Origin: an uncultured Oceanospirillales bacterium
GTDB lineage: Bacteria > Pseudomonadota > Gammaproteobacteria > Pseudomonadales > Endozoicomonadaceae
NCBI GenBank assembly: GCA_947040555.1
Contig: CAMRBW010000018.1
Coordinates: 1 to 45,017 of the forward strand
Length of the DNA stretch: 45,017 bases
Direction: 5' to 3'
Made by a program: the position numbers and the translations under genes. Below the pieces are notes generated by a model. That model was not told where the DNA came from and ran no database searches. It worked only from the letters and a program-made list of their open reading frames with translations. This document shows, one piece after another, positions 17,677 through 25,848 of this stretch (positions are counted from its first letter, which is position 1; every line of letters begins with the position of its first letter).

Positions 17677-19932
17677 TTGATTAAAAACTTCAAAGAAGTG
17701 CCGGACAAATTTCGTCGGAAGTCCAGCACCAATATTATCGAAATCAATGAAAGTACTGACTCCCTGTTGGAGAAGGTGTTTACCGATGGGCAACTCTCTG
17801 GCTTGGCGCTGGATCTGTTTACGGTGACACAAGCAAAACGGGACAATGGTAAAAAACTCAGTTCTGGGGAGTATTTCAAGCGACTACATGGCTTGATTGG
17901 TAAAGAGTTACGTAAAAAACTTGATATTCAAGCTGGCACTGAAGTGCAATACGACACAGCTCCTTTGTCCAATGAAAAGTTTCTGGTGCTTTATGTCACT
18001 AATGCACTGAATGTCTCTGATGAGCATGTCGATGAGGTTCTGGATGAGCTTGATGCTATCTTGGATAAAGTAGATGACAAAATTCATCGTAGGGTACTGG
18101 GAGGAGTGTTGTCTTTGGTCGCGAAGGTGGCAGTTATCGAGGCTCATGGCCGCACTGTTGACCTCCAGCCACAGTTTTATAATTCGGAATTGCTTCTTTC
18201 TCCGTTGTTTAATGGACTCAGCAAAGCTACGCCATATGTAAGTGCGCTGCATCCCTCTTTCTTCTTCAGTGAGCAAGATGAATTAATTATTAATTTATCC
18301 ACGGTGTCATACCAGCTGGAAAAGAGTAGCGATGAATACATTCACCACAGCTCTGGCGAGTGCAACTACCTGCTAAAAGCAGACAAAACTCACTATTCAG
18401 TGATCAAAAAGGTTCGCGCAACAAAAACAAAGCGACCATTCTATATGACAAAAGAGAGGTTCTCCCAAAGTCGTCTGTTTGCAATGTCATTCATCCTTCG
18501 GGAAGTACTGGCCAAGTTCGACAAGCTCGGTATCAAGTACACGCACCGTCTCTTCAATCCTCAGCATGAAGTTGACTCTTTTGTCATTTTAGATAATGAG
18601 GCGCAAAAAACACATAACTTGATCTATATCGTGGATACGCAGAATGCCTTAACCAAAGAGGAGACACTCGAAGGCTATTCTCACTATGTATCACGGTTTG
18701 CTGAAGCATTTGATGCCCGTGAAGTCATCTCCCTCAAGCAGTACGATCAACTCCGTGAGAGCAAAACTCCAATAACTTTCGTTTTTATCAACGCCACAGC
18801 CAATGAGTGCTCCAAAAGCATTGAGTACTACAACAAAGCGTTGTTGCAAAAGCTCACTGCGGAACACAAACTCGGTGACTATCCGTCATTCAACAATACG
18901 ATGCAAGCTTACGAGCGCCAGCTTGCAGACTACGACCAAGGCGTTGAATCAGGTTTTGATCCATACACTGAGATTAAAATTTCTCTACTTAAAGATGCCA
19001 TGAATAGCAAATTTCCCATTCACGTTCATCAGGGGATTGAGGTAAATCCGGATGACATCAAAACGTTGCTGAAACGTGAAAAAGAGGATGAGAAGAACCG
19101 AGCTGAAGGTAAACCAACAAGTGGCGGGATGATTGCGAGTAGCAAAGTGCAGAAGATGCTCACAGAGATCATACTCAAAGAGGTGGTTTACTCTGACCGT
19201 ACCATTGAAGCTAGCAAGAGACATGGTTTGGCGGATGGCCAATACTCAGTGAGTTATATCCGCCACCCCCGCGAACAAAATGATAACGAACTGCTCCACG
19301 GAAAGATTGGCCTGGAAGTGAAAAATGGTCAGTTTCATGTTGTCAGCAAGCGTATAGAACGAACATTAAAGGATGCCGTGGTTAAAGACTCACCCTACCT
19401 TGCAGTGGCTCATAAGTTGTATAACAACTCTTTCTACATACACTGCCACACATCTGGCCACACTATGACATCTTACCAGAGCATTCGCACGCCGAAGATA
19501 TTTGGTAACGCCAATATGGATCTCGTGGCACTCTGGGACCACAGCAAAACCACTGGAGATTTTATGCCAATCGGCAGGAAGACCGGTGAACAGGATTGTG
19601 TGGCACCATTCTATATCCTACCAACCCGGGGGAAGAGGGATGAGTTGGTTCTCGATAATGCCAAGGAGTTCCACCACGTATTCGTTGAGGACCGTGGACA
19701 GGAAGTTGTTGTACTCGTCACTAATGCGACCGGGCCGAAAAGCAAAATCGAGAAACAGAGCTTACCGAAGAACATTATTGTCTGGGATGACAATGGTAAG
19801 AAGTGCGATTGGCGCGAGTCCCAGTTGCTAGGCAGTTACCTCAATGGACACACCTATAACATAGTGAGCCTGAAAGAGTCGGCCAAGACCACAATCTTTA
19901 CTAAATTGGCCAAAATTATCATCGAGAGCTAA
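17677..19932 (+). CDS. Unrecognised 751-residue partner of the helicase-nuclease
   Basis: I do not recognise this family. TTG at 17677 is the likely start: AAGGA at 17663-17667 is well spaced and no in-frame ATG occurs for about 255 codons. The product is soluble, without signal peptide or membrane spans, and mixed alpha/beta. Residues 365-405 read TPITFVFIN, a helix with EYYNKALLQKL, then HKLGDYPSF. This pattern of a hydrophobic strand followed by Y..KALL...(x)G recalls the MID domain of prokaryotic Argonautes, but I could not find a DEDX catalytic set after it. A charged linker (residues 460-485) divides the protein. It lies 47 bases after the helicase-nuclease gene and is closed by a terminator, so the two form one cassette. 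A DdmE-like, catalytically dead Argonaute is the leading hypothesis, held weakly. Confidence 0.8.
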   Translation: MIKNFKEVPDKFRRKSSTNIIEINESTDSLLEKVFTDGQLSGLALDLFTVTQAKRDNGKKLSSGEYFKRLHGLIGKELRKKLDIQAGTEVQYDTAPLSNEKFLVLYVTNALNVSDEHVDEVLDELDAILDKVDDKIHRRVLGGVLSLVAKVAVIEAHGRTVDLQPQFYNSELLLSPLFNGLSKATPYVSALHPSFFFSEQDELIINLSTVSYQLEKSSDEYIHHSSGECNYLLKADKTHYSVIKKVRATKTKRPFYMTKERFSQSRLFAMSFILREVLAKFDKLGIKYTHRLFNPQHEVDSFVILDNEAQKTHNLIYIVDTQNALTKEETLEGYSHYVSRFAEAFDAREVISLKQYDQLRESKTPITFVFINATANECSKSIEYYNKALLQKLTAEHKLGDYPSFNNTMQAYERQLADYDQGVESGFDPYTEIKISLLKDAMNSKFPIHVHQGIEVNPDDIKTLLKREKEDEKNRAEGKPTSGGMIASSKVQKMLTEIILKEVVYSDRTIEASKRHGLADGQYSVSYIRHPREQNDNELLHGKIGLEVKNGQFHVVSKRIERTLKDAVVKDSPYLAVAHKLYNNSFYIHCHTSGHTMTSYQSIRTPKIFGNANMDLVALWDHSKTTGDFMPIGRKTGEQDCVAPFYILPTRGKRDELVLDNAKEFHHVFVEDRGQEVVVLVTNATGPKSKIEKQSLPKNIIVWDDNGKKCDWRESQLLGSYLNGHTYNIVSLKESAKTTIFTKLAKIIIES

Positions 19933-19934
19933 AC

Positions 19935-19955
19935 AAGGGAGCTTTTGCTCCCTTT
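19935..19955 (+). terminator. Rho-independent terminator of the two-gene cassette
   Basis: AAGGGAGC (19935-19942) pairs with GCTCCCTT (19947-19954) around a TTTT loop, beginning two bases after the stop codon of the 751-residue gene. The T tail is short. Confidence 0.75.
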
Positions 19956-20005
19956 GGATTGTCCAGTGTAGTGGACGTTAAATTGGTAATATGGCAAGAG
20001 TTTTC

Positions 20006-20062
20006 AGGTAACCAAACAATCTTCTGCAAGCCTTGGTAATGCAGGCTTCTAAGTGGTTACCT
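20006..20062. repeat. 57-base nested inverted repeat between cassette and tssA
   Basis: Outer arms AGGTAACCA (20006-20014) and TGGTTACCT (20054-20062) are perfect complements. Inner arms AAGCC (20028-20032) and GGCTT (20044-20048) also pair. It could be a stem-loop RNA, a regulator site or a scar of integration. It lacks a standard integron attC core. Confidence 0.55.
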
Positions 20063-20083
20063 ACAAGCCTCACTCATCAGTAC

Positions 20084-20124
20084 TTTATACGACGATTGTT
20101 TTATATGACTTTGTTTTATACGAC
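20084..20124 (+). promoter_or_regulatory. Three TTTATA(C/T)GAC repeats upstream of tssA
   Basis: TTTATACGAC (20084-20093), TTTATATGAC (20100-20109) and TTTATACGAC (20115-20124) recur at 15-16 base spacing, about 60-100 bases before the T6SS operon. The spacing differs from one DNA turn by about half. They may be regulator half-sites or overlapping AT-rich promoter elements. Confidence 0.45.
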
Positions 20125-20181
20125 AGAATTTGGCTCTTACGGAAAATAGGAACTAGTCTGTTCCCGGTTAACAGAAAATAA

Positions 20182-21720
20182 GTGCCATGTGTTCCTGCCA
20201 TGTTGGGGTTGTTGTCTGTCGAGCAGTTGGATTCATTTTTGGTGCCTCTGTCGGAAGATGCGCCAGCCGGTGAATACCTGAAAAGTAACCGGGCGTTGTA
20301 TCGCCCCCTGCGCAATGCCTACAACATTGCCCAGACCAGCCTGCAGAAACGGTCCCTGAATCCGGATCCCGCCGAGCTGGATGCTCTGGAGATTGAAAAC
20401 AGGGAAAACTGGCTGAATCTGCGCACCCTGTTACTGGAGATTCTGGAGACATCTTCCCGTGATCTGGAGTGCCTGGCCTGGCTGGCCATGGCCCAGCTGT
20501 TCACTGTGCAGCCTTTTGCCCAGCTGGCCCTGACGATTCAGTTGATTGAACGCTGCGTCCGGCAATTTGGCGCACAGGTGCAGCCGTTTTTGCCGGTGGA
20601 AAAACTCCGGTCAACGGATCAGGAAAACGCCGCCATGGAACGGGCCGAGGTTCAGGGGCGGGCCCTGAAACTGCTGTTTGGTGAATCCGAGGACAGTTGT
20701 CAGATCGCCGTGCCGTTACGCATGCTGCCGCTGGTCAGTGATATTGATTATGCCCGTTACCAGCGGGAAGAGGCTGGTCGTAACGAGCTGAAGCAATTGG
20801 TTAAAAGCGCCTTTTCCTCTTATCAAAAAAACGGCATTGATAGTGGGGGTGGAATTGATCGTGGTATTGATCGTGGTATTGATCGTGGTATTGATCGTGG
20901 AATTGATGGTGTTGTTACCCAGATAAACGACATTCAGGATGTTCTTGATGGGCTTGATGCTCTGGATAAAACCCTGATAGCGCATTTCAAAAAAAACGAT
21001 ATGCCCGCGCCAGGCAGCCGGTTTCTGCGTCAGGCTCTGGAGGCCAATCTGCAGGCCATTCAGGATCTGACCGAAGGTCTGATTATCCCATGGCCACCGG
21101 ATGTGCGTAAGGCAGCCCAGGGCGATGCAGTAGCCACAGATCGCCCCCGGGAAGAGGTGGCAGAGACTACCGCTGAGGATGGGGAGCAAACTCCCGGCAG
21201 CAGTGAGCATCAGGCCGCTGGAACTGACCCGTCGTTCAATCGTAATCAGGCATTCCAGCAGCTCAGGCTGTTGTCCGATTATTTTCAACGTACCGAGCCA
21301 CAGAGTCCGGTGTCGTATTTACTGGAGAAAGCCATTCGCTGGGGATACACGCCATTGCCGGAGTTAATGAACGAGCTGTTGCAGGGTAACGACAACCTGC
21401 TGGGCCGGATCACCGAGTTAACCGGCATGAATACCACGCACCGGATTCCCATACCCGGCCCCGGCGTGGCCGGACTCAGCCATATGCCTGCTGCCCTGAC
21501 TGAAACTCCTGCCCCGGAGTCGGCAGCTACCCGGCCCCAGGGTCAGACTGCCGCAGCAGAACCGGCAGCACGACCAGCAGCAGGACAAGAACCTCCTGCA
21601 TCACGATCAGAACAGATAAACAACAATCGTCGTCAATCAGACGTTGTTACTGAACCAAAGCCTTCTGTTTCCAATGCTCCGGGAGGGTTAAATATCAGTA
21701 ATCTGGACGACCTTGTGTAA
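20182..21720 (+). CDS. tssA: Type VI secretion protein TssA
   Basis: The protein of up to 512 residues has an N-terminal ImpA/TssA domain (LLSVEQLDSFLVPLSEDAPAGEYL, then 'LRTLLLEILETSSRDLECLAWLAMAQL') and a C-terminal block YFQRTEPQSPVSYLLEKAIRWGY typical of TssA. TssA primes baseplate and sheath assembly in the cytoplasm. GTG at 20182 opens the frame and ATG at 20200 is the alternative; neither has a good ribosome site. Around residues 223-243 a (GIDR)n run is encoded by 12-bp repeats. The last 80 residues are a Pro/Ala/Gln-rich tail. It is the first gene of the T6SS cluster and is followed by hcp. Confidence 0.9.
   Translation: MPCVPAMLGLLSVEQLDSFLVPLSEDAPAGEYLKSNRALYRPLRNAYNIAQTSLQKRSLNPDPAELDALEIENRENWLNLRTLLLEILETSSRDLECLAWLAMAQLFTVQPFAQLALTIQLIERCVRQFGAQVQPFLPVEKLRSTDQENAAMERAEVQGRALKLLFGESEDSCQIAVPLRMLPLVSDIDYARYQREEAGRNELKQLVKSAFSSYQKNGIDSGGGIDRGIDRGIDRGIDRGIDGVVTQINDIQDVLDGLDALDKTLIAHFKKNDMPAPGSRFLRQALEANLQAIQDLTEGLIIPWPPDVRKAAQGDAVATDRPREEVAETTAEDGEQTPGSSEHQAAGTDPSFNRNQAFQQLRLLSDYFQRTEPQSPVSYLLEKAIRWGYTPLPELMNELLQGNDNLLGRITELTGMNTTHRIPIPGPGVAGLSHMPAALTETPAPESAATRPQGQTAAAEPAARPAAGQEPPASRSEQINNNRRQSDVVTEPKPSVSNAPGGLNISNLDDLV
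20851..20910 (+). repeat. Five 12-bp repeats in the tssA linker
   Basis: Units GG(A/T)ATTGATCGT repeat from 20851 to 20898, with a fifth variant ending GATGGT. They encode GIDR x4 then GIDG. Copy number change would keep the frame. Confidence 0.9.
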
Positions 21721-21775
21721 CCAGTCCCCCTTTTTTTTGACGCAGGTGTCGACGTAAGTATCCGAGGAAAACGTT

Positions 21776-22315
21776 ATGGCTAACATGTACATGAAGCTAG
21801 GTGAAGCCGAGAGCAAAGGTGATGCCACTGCTGAATATACCGGTGGTGACAGTGTTGACAGCAAGGGCTGGTTTGCCATTCGCTCCTTCAACTGGGGGGC
21901 TGCGCGGTCGGTGACCATGGATATTGGCAACGGTATGAACAGGGACTCCGGCATGGTGGCCATGAGTGAGATTACCGTCAGCAAGGAGATGGATGGTGCC
22001 TCGGAAAATATTCTCTCCCGCATGTATGTGCCCGGAAGTGAAGGCGACACCATCGATATTATTGTCACCAAGCCGGACCGTTCCGGTCAGGGGGCACAGG
22101 TTTATCTGCAGCTGCAGTTAAAAAATGCCCGTATCGTCAACTACAGTCTTAGTGCTTCTGATGGTGCCACCCCGTTCGAGAGCATTGCTCTGGCCTACAG
22201 CAAGGTCAAGGTGAAGCACTGGAATGAAGGGGAGGGCGGCAAACTGGAGGCTGGTGGCGATGTCACCTACGACCTGCCCACCGGCAAGGCCGAATCCCAT
22301 TCCAGTAAAGGCTGA
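21776..22315 (+). CDS. hcp: Type VI secretion tube protein Hcp (TssD)
   Basis: The 179-residue protein matches the Hcp family: an N-terminal strand MYMKLGEAESKG, then GWFAIRSFNWGAARS, 'VSKEMDGASENILSRMY', and the late SIALAYSKVKVKHW segment. Hcp hexamers stack into the inner tube expelled by the contracting sheath. GAGGAAA at 21765-21771 supports the ATG at 21776. The Gly/Ser-rich tail after residue 165 is slightly longer than usual. It lies between tssA and tssB, consistent with a structural Hcp of this cluster. Confidence 0.93.
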   Translation: MANMYMKLGEAESKGDATAEYTGGDSVDSKGWFAIRSFNWGAARSVTMDIGNGMNRDSGMVAMSEITVSKEMDGASENILSRMYVPGSEGDTIDIIVTKPDRSGQGAQVYLQLQLKNARIVNYSLSASDGATPFESIALAYSKVKVKHWNEGEGGKLEAGGDVTYDLPTGKAESHSSKG

Positions 22316-22355
22316 ATTCCGCAGCAGTAAAGGCTGAATTCCACTGCAGTAAAGG
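22303..22355 (+). repeat. 22-bp tandem repeat spanning the hcp end and tssB leader
   Basis: Two near-identical 22-bp units (22303-22324 and 22325-22346) and a partial third (22347-22355) each begin CAGTAAAGG. The third supplies the AAGGA ribosome site (22352-22356) for tssB. The first copy codes for the last hcp residues, so the repeat probably arose by duplicating that leader. Confidence 0.85.
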
Positions 22356-22364
22356 ATAGTCACC

Positions 22365-22889
22365 ATGGCGTTGAATACACAGCATAAACGGGTCAGTAAA
22401 AACCGGGTCAGCATTACCTACGACGTGGAAACCAACGGCGCTCTGGAAAAGCGAGAGCTGCCTTTTGTGGTTGGGGCTATCGGCGAATTTTCCGGCGATA
22501 AGCCGGACAGCCAAAAGGAGGAAGTGGACTTTCGGAACTTCATTGATATCAACCAGGATAACTTTGATTCCGTGATGGCCACCATCGGCCCCCAGCTCAA
22601 TCTGAAAGTGGTCAATAAGCTGGCTAATGAAGGCTCTGAGGATGAAGGCGAGTTTGCCGTAAACCTGTCGTTTACTTCCATGGGTGATTTTGAACCGGCC
22701 AACCTGGTCCAGCAAATTGAACCCCTGCGCAAACTGATGGCGGTACGCAATCAGTTAAGAGAGCTACTGGCCCATGCCGACCGTTCCCGTGACTTGGAAG
22801 CGCTACTTAAGGAAGTGCTAAAAAGTACCGACGCCCTGGCAGGGCTGTCCAGCGAGCTGGGTATCGAACCTGGCGAGGGAAAAGATTGA
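22365..22889 (+). CDS. tssB: Type VI contractile sheath small subunit TssB (VipA)
   Basis: The 174-residue product contains the TssB core: NRVSITYDVETNGALEKRELPFVVG near the start, 'KEEVDFRNFIDINQDNF', and LSFTSMGDFEPANLVQQI in the middle. TssB and TssC form the contractile sheath around Hcp. The AAGGA ribosome site at 22352-22356 suits ATG 22365. Its TGA stop is the first triplet of the long inverted repeat at 22887-23011. tssC follows after that element. Confidence 0.95.
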   Translation: MALNTQHKRVSKNRVSITYDVETNGALEKRELPFVVGAIGEFSGDKPDSQKEEVDFRNFIDINQDNFDSVMATIGPQLNLKVVNKLANEGSEDEGEFAVNLSFTSMGDFEPANLVQQIEPLRKLMAVRNQLRELLAHADRSRDLEALLKEVLKSTDALAGLSSELGIEPGEGKD

Positions 22890-23011
22890 ACCACAGAGAC
22901 ACAGAGGAAAAGACAAGAAAGGAAAAGATTATTAATAAGAGCTTTTTCTCTTACCAAATCTTTTTTCTTTTCCCTCTCTTTTGCTTTTCCTCTGTGTGTC
23001 TCTGTGGTTCA
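22887..23011. repeat. 125-base inverted-repeat element between tssB and tssC
   Basis: The left arm (22887-22912) begins TGAACCACAGAGACACAGAG and the right arm (22984-23011) is its near-perfect complement. Inner purine-rich and pyrimidine-rich tracts also pair partly around a short AT-rich centre. The arm sequence (AACCACAGAG-ACACAGAG) is of a kind seen as a dispersed intergenic repeat in many bacterial genomes. The transcript would form one long hairpin between two co-expressed sheath genes. No transposase is present, so it is MITE-like at most. Confidence 0.85.
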
Positions 23012-23045
23012 GGCTTTTTTCTCTTTCTCAAAATGGTGAAGTGAT

Positions 23046-24533
23046 ATGAGCGATGAACAGCTGCAGGCTGACGGGGTTGCCACGAAAGCGGCCGAAGGGG
23101 AAGCGGAAAGTTTTCTGGATCGGGCCATTGCCGCTACCCGTCAGACCGCACCGGATACCACGAAAGAGCTGCTGTCCACCCTGACCGAACAGGCCCTGGA
23201 AGGCACCGTGGTCTGGAGTAAAAACCTGACCAAAACCATTGAAGAGGCGGTCGATGCTCTGGACGATAAAATCTCCCGGCAATTGACCGAGGTGCTGCAC
23301 CAGCAGGGGTTTCAGAAGCTGGAAGGTTCCTGGCGTGGGCTCAATAAGCTGATTCGCAACAGCGATCTGGGAGCCCAGCTGAAGGTGCGGGTGCTGGATA
23401 TCACCCGGGATGAGTTGCTGGAACAGTTTGAAGAGGCGCCCGCTGTTGACCGCAGTCGTCTGTTTAATATGGTTTATCAGCATGAGTTTGGGACCGCCGG
23501 GGGGGAACCCTACGGGGTGCTGCTGGGGGATTATACCTTCAGCCACAGCGATGAGGATGTGGCCTTGCTGCGCTATCTGGGCGTGGTGGCCGCCGCCTCC
23601 CATTCGCCTTTTATTGCCGCCGCGTCGCCCCGGCTGTTTGAGTTTGAGGATATCCGCAAACTGGGTGAGGGCAGGCCGGTGGCGGCGGGGTTTGACTCGC
23701 CGGCCTATGCCAGCTGGAACGCCTTCCGGGACAGCGATGATGCCCGTTACGTCGCCCTGACCATGCCCCGGACTCTGGCTCGATTGCCCTATGGTGCGGC
23801 GTCCCGTCCGGTTAAGAGTTTTAACTACGAGGAGTTTCCCTGTGGCCGGGATGGTCTGCGCCGGCCCCGCTCCAACCGGGACTTTACCTGGAGTAATGCC
23901 GCCTACGATATGGGCTTGCTGATCAATAATGCCTTTACCGCTTTTGGCTGGTGTACGGCGATTCGCGGGCTGGAAAATGGCGGCAAGGTGGAGAACCTGC
24001 CCAATTACACCTACATCTCTGAAGCCGGTGACCGGATACAGCAGTGTCCCACGGAGGTCAACCTGACCGATGAGCGGGAAAAGGAGCTGTCGGACCTGGG
24101 CTTGCTGCCCATGGTTCATTACAAAAATGCCAATTACGCCGTATTCATGGGAGCCCAGACCCTGAACCGACCGAAAGAGTATACCGACCCGGATGCCACC
24201 GCCAACGCCGCTATTTCGGCCCGACTGCCCTATATAATGGCCAGCTCCCGGATTGCCCACTATCTCAAGGTGATGGGGCGGGACAAAATCGGCTCGGCCA
24301 TGGACCCGGGAGATGTGGAGAGAGATCTGTCCACCTGGATCGGCCTTTACACCAACCCCAATGCCGTCGGCAATGAAGCCAAGGCGAGGACTCCGCTGCG
24401 GGAGACCAAAATCATGGTACAGGAACAAGCGGGCCGCCCCGGCTGTTATTCCGCCATCGCCTGGTTACGGCCCTGGCTACAAATGGAAGAACTAACCACC
24501 TCTCTGCGCATGGTGGCCAACATTCCGGGTTAA
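23046..24533 (+). CDS. tssC: Type VI contractile sheath large subunit TssC (VipB)
   Basis: The 495-residue protein is a full-length TssC. Recognisable segments include 'LEGSWRGLNKLIRNSDLG' (around 94-111), 'EFGTAGGEPYGVLLGDY' and the C-terminal 'AWLRPWLQMEELTTSLRMVANIPG', which is the conserved TssC end. The N-terminal 70 residues are helical and charged and include the region recognised by ClpV. GTGAAGTGATATG context gives a modest ribosome site. It pairs with tssB to make the sheath. Confidence 0.95.
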   Translation: MSDEQLQADGVATKAAEGEAESFLDRAIAATRQTAPDTTKELLSTLTEQALEGTVVWSKNLTKTIEEAVDALDDKISRQLTEVLHQQGFQKLEGSWRGLNKLIRNSDLGAQLKVRVLDITRDELLEQFEEAPAVDRSRLFNMVYQHEFGTAGGEPYGVLLGDYTFSHSDEDVALLRYLGVVAAASHSPFIAAASPRLFEFEDIRKLGEGRPVAAGFDSPAYASWNAFRDSDDARYVALTMPRTLARLPYGAASRPVKSFNYEEFPCGRDGLRRPRSNRDFTWSNAAYDMGLLINNAFTAFGWCTAIRGLENGGKVENLPNYTYISEAGDRIQQCPTEVNLTDEREKELSDLGLLPMVHYKNANYAVFMGAQTLNRPKEYTDPDATANAAISARLPYIMASSRIAHYLKVMGRDKIGSAMDPGDVERDLSTWIGLYTNPNAVGNEAKARTPLRETKIMVQEQAGRPGCYSAIAWLRPWLQMEELTTSLRMVANIPG

Positions 24534-24561
24534 AAAGATGAGTTCAAATCTTTGAGTCTCT

Positions 24562-25848
24562 ATGAAAAACACACTACAAGCTGAGGCCCTGATACAAAAG
24601 CTGGTGGCCGGCATTGATGAGATGGTAACGGAGCAGCTCTGTACCGTTATTCAGCATCCCCGTTTTAAGGCGCTGGAGTCCCTGTGGCGCGGCCTGCTTT
24701 ATATGATGGACGCCGTGCCGGCGGTGGCTCCGGTGCGGGTCAGACTGCTGGATATGAGCTGGGCCGAGCTGTCCGATGATCTGAATTTAAGTGCCAGGAT
24801 CCAGACCGCTGTGCTGTTCCGGCTGGTGAACCGGCAGGAACTCAATACCCTGGGCGGACACCCTTTCGGCCTGCTGGTGGTGGACCGGGCCATTACGGTG
24901 GAGGTGGATGAGGTCAGCGGCCACGATGATCTGTACACCCTGCAGCTGCTGGCGGAGCTGGGCCAGGAGTCTCTCTGCCCGGTCGTGATGACGGTGGCCG
25001 AGAATTTTCTTGGCACCAGCGACAGTGATGTCTGGACCAATCCGGAACGGGCGCGGCGTATTCTCAGCAGTCAGGATTTTGCCGGCTGGCGTCGTCTCCG
25101 TGGCCTGGGGGTCAGCCGCTTTCTCGGGCTGGCGTTTCCGAACGTGCTGCTCAGGGCCCCCTGGCAGGACTGTTACCACCGGATTCTGTTTAATGAGCAC
25201 CCGGTCTATGGCATGGGCAGTGATCATCTGTGGGGCAATGGCGCCTTTGCTTTTGCCGGCAATGTGCTGCAGGAATTTAACCGGATTCGCTGGTTTGGCT
25301 TTCTCAGGGTGCCCGGTGAACGGGGCGGGGCGTTGGTAAAAAAACGGGCGACGGTGCCGGCGGCTGCGTATCTGCGCCTTACCGACTCCCTGGAAGAGTT
25401 TTACAGTGGTCAGGGTTTTATCCCCCTGGCCACCGGTTATCTCAGTGGTGAACTGGCCTTTTTCAGTAATTGCTCGGTGCACCAGCCTGAGGGTGAGGGC
25501 GATGATTTACGGATTATCACCATGCTGCAGACGACACTGATCGGCTGTCGCTTTGGCCACTATCTGAAAATGCTGATCCGGGAACATATTGGCAGCTACG
25601 ACAGCGCCATGGACTGCCAGCGGGAGCTGAATACCTGGCTGCAGGGCTATACCTCCAATGTGGATTATGCCGACGATTCGGTGCTGGCCAGTTACCCGCT
25701 GAAAAAATCCAGAGTGACCATCCACGGGGATGAGCGTCTGGGCATCTATCGCTGTGAAGTGGAGCTGCAGCCCCAGTATCAGTTCGATGTGATTACCACC
25801 AGTCTGTTACTGAAGGCCGATACCAGTGAGCTTCAGGAGGCCGGATGA
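24562..25848 (+). CDS. Second TssC-family sheath protein
   Basis: The 428-residue product is homologous to the preceding TssC along its length: 'HPRFKALESLWRGLLYMMD' aligns with 'FQKLEGSWRGLNKLIRN', and 'LGGHPFGLLVVD' with 'AGGEPYGVLLGD'. It ends 'YQFDVITTSLLLKADTSE', like the TssC tail. The N-terminal extension of TssC (about 55 residues) is missing, so the ClpV-binding helix may be absent. It may be a specialised sheath or sheath-end subunit. Some T6SS loci carry a second TssC-like gene. Its stop overlaps the tssE start by four bases (ATGA), indicating coupled translation. Confidence 0.85.
   Translation: MKNTLQAEALIQKLVAGIDEMVTEQLCTVIQHPRFKALESLWRGLLYMMDAVPAVAPVRVRLLDMSWAELSDDLNLSARIQTAVLFRLVNRQELNTLGGHPFGLLVVDRAITVEVDEVSGHDDLYTLQLLAELGQESLCPVVMTVAENFLGTSDSDVWTNPERARRILSSQDFAGWRRLRGLGVSRFLGLAFPNVLLRAPWQDCYHRILFNEHPVYGMGSDHLWGNGAFAFAGNVLQEFNRIRWFGFLRVPGERGGALVKKRATVPAAAYLRLTDSLEEFYSGQGFIPLATGYLSGELAFFSNCSVHQPEGEGDDLRIITMLQTTLIGCRFGHYLKMLIREHIGSYDSAMDCQRELNTWLQGYTSNVDYADDSVLASYPLKKSRVTIHGDERLGIYRCEVELQPQYQFDVITTSLLLKADTSELQEAG

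Noticed and set aside
20006..20062. Integron attC site
   Set aside because: The arms lack the RYYYAAC/GTTRRRY core pair at the correct ends and there is no integrase or cassette array nearby.
20851..20910. CRISPR-like repeats
   Set aside because: The 12-bp units are contiguous without spacers and code in frame within tssA. The other repeat arrays in the window likewise have no spacers and no cas genes are present.
23028..24428. 466-codon open frame antisense to tssC
   Set aside because: It mirrors the tssC codon bias; the product is Gly/Gln/His-rich with no domain. tssC is certain.
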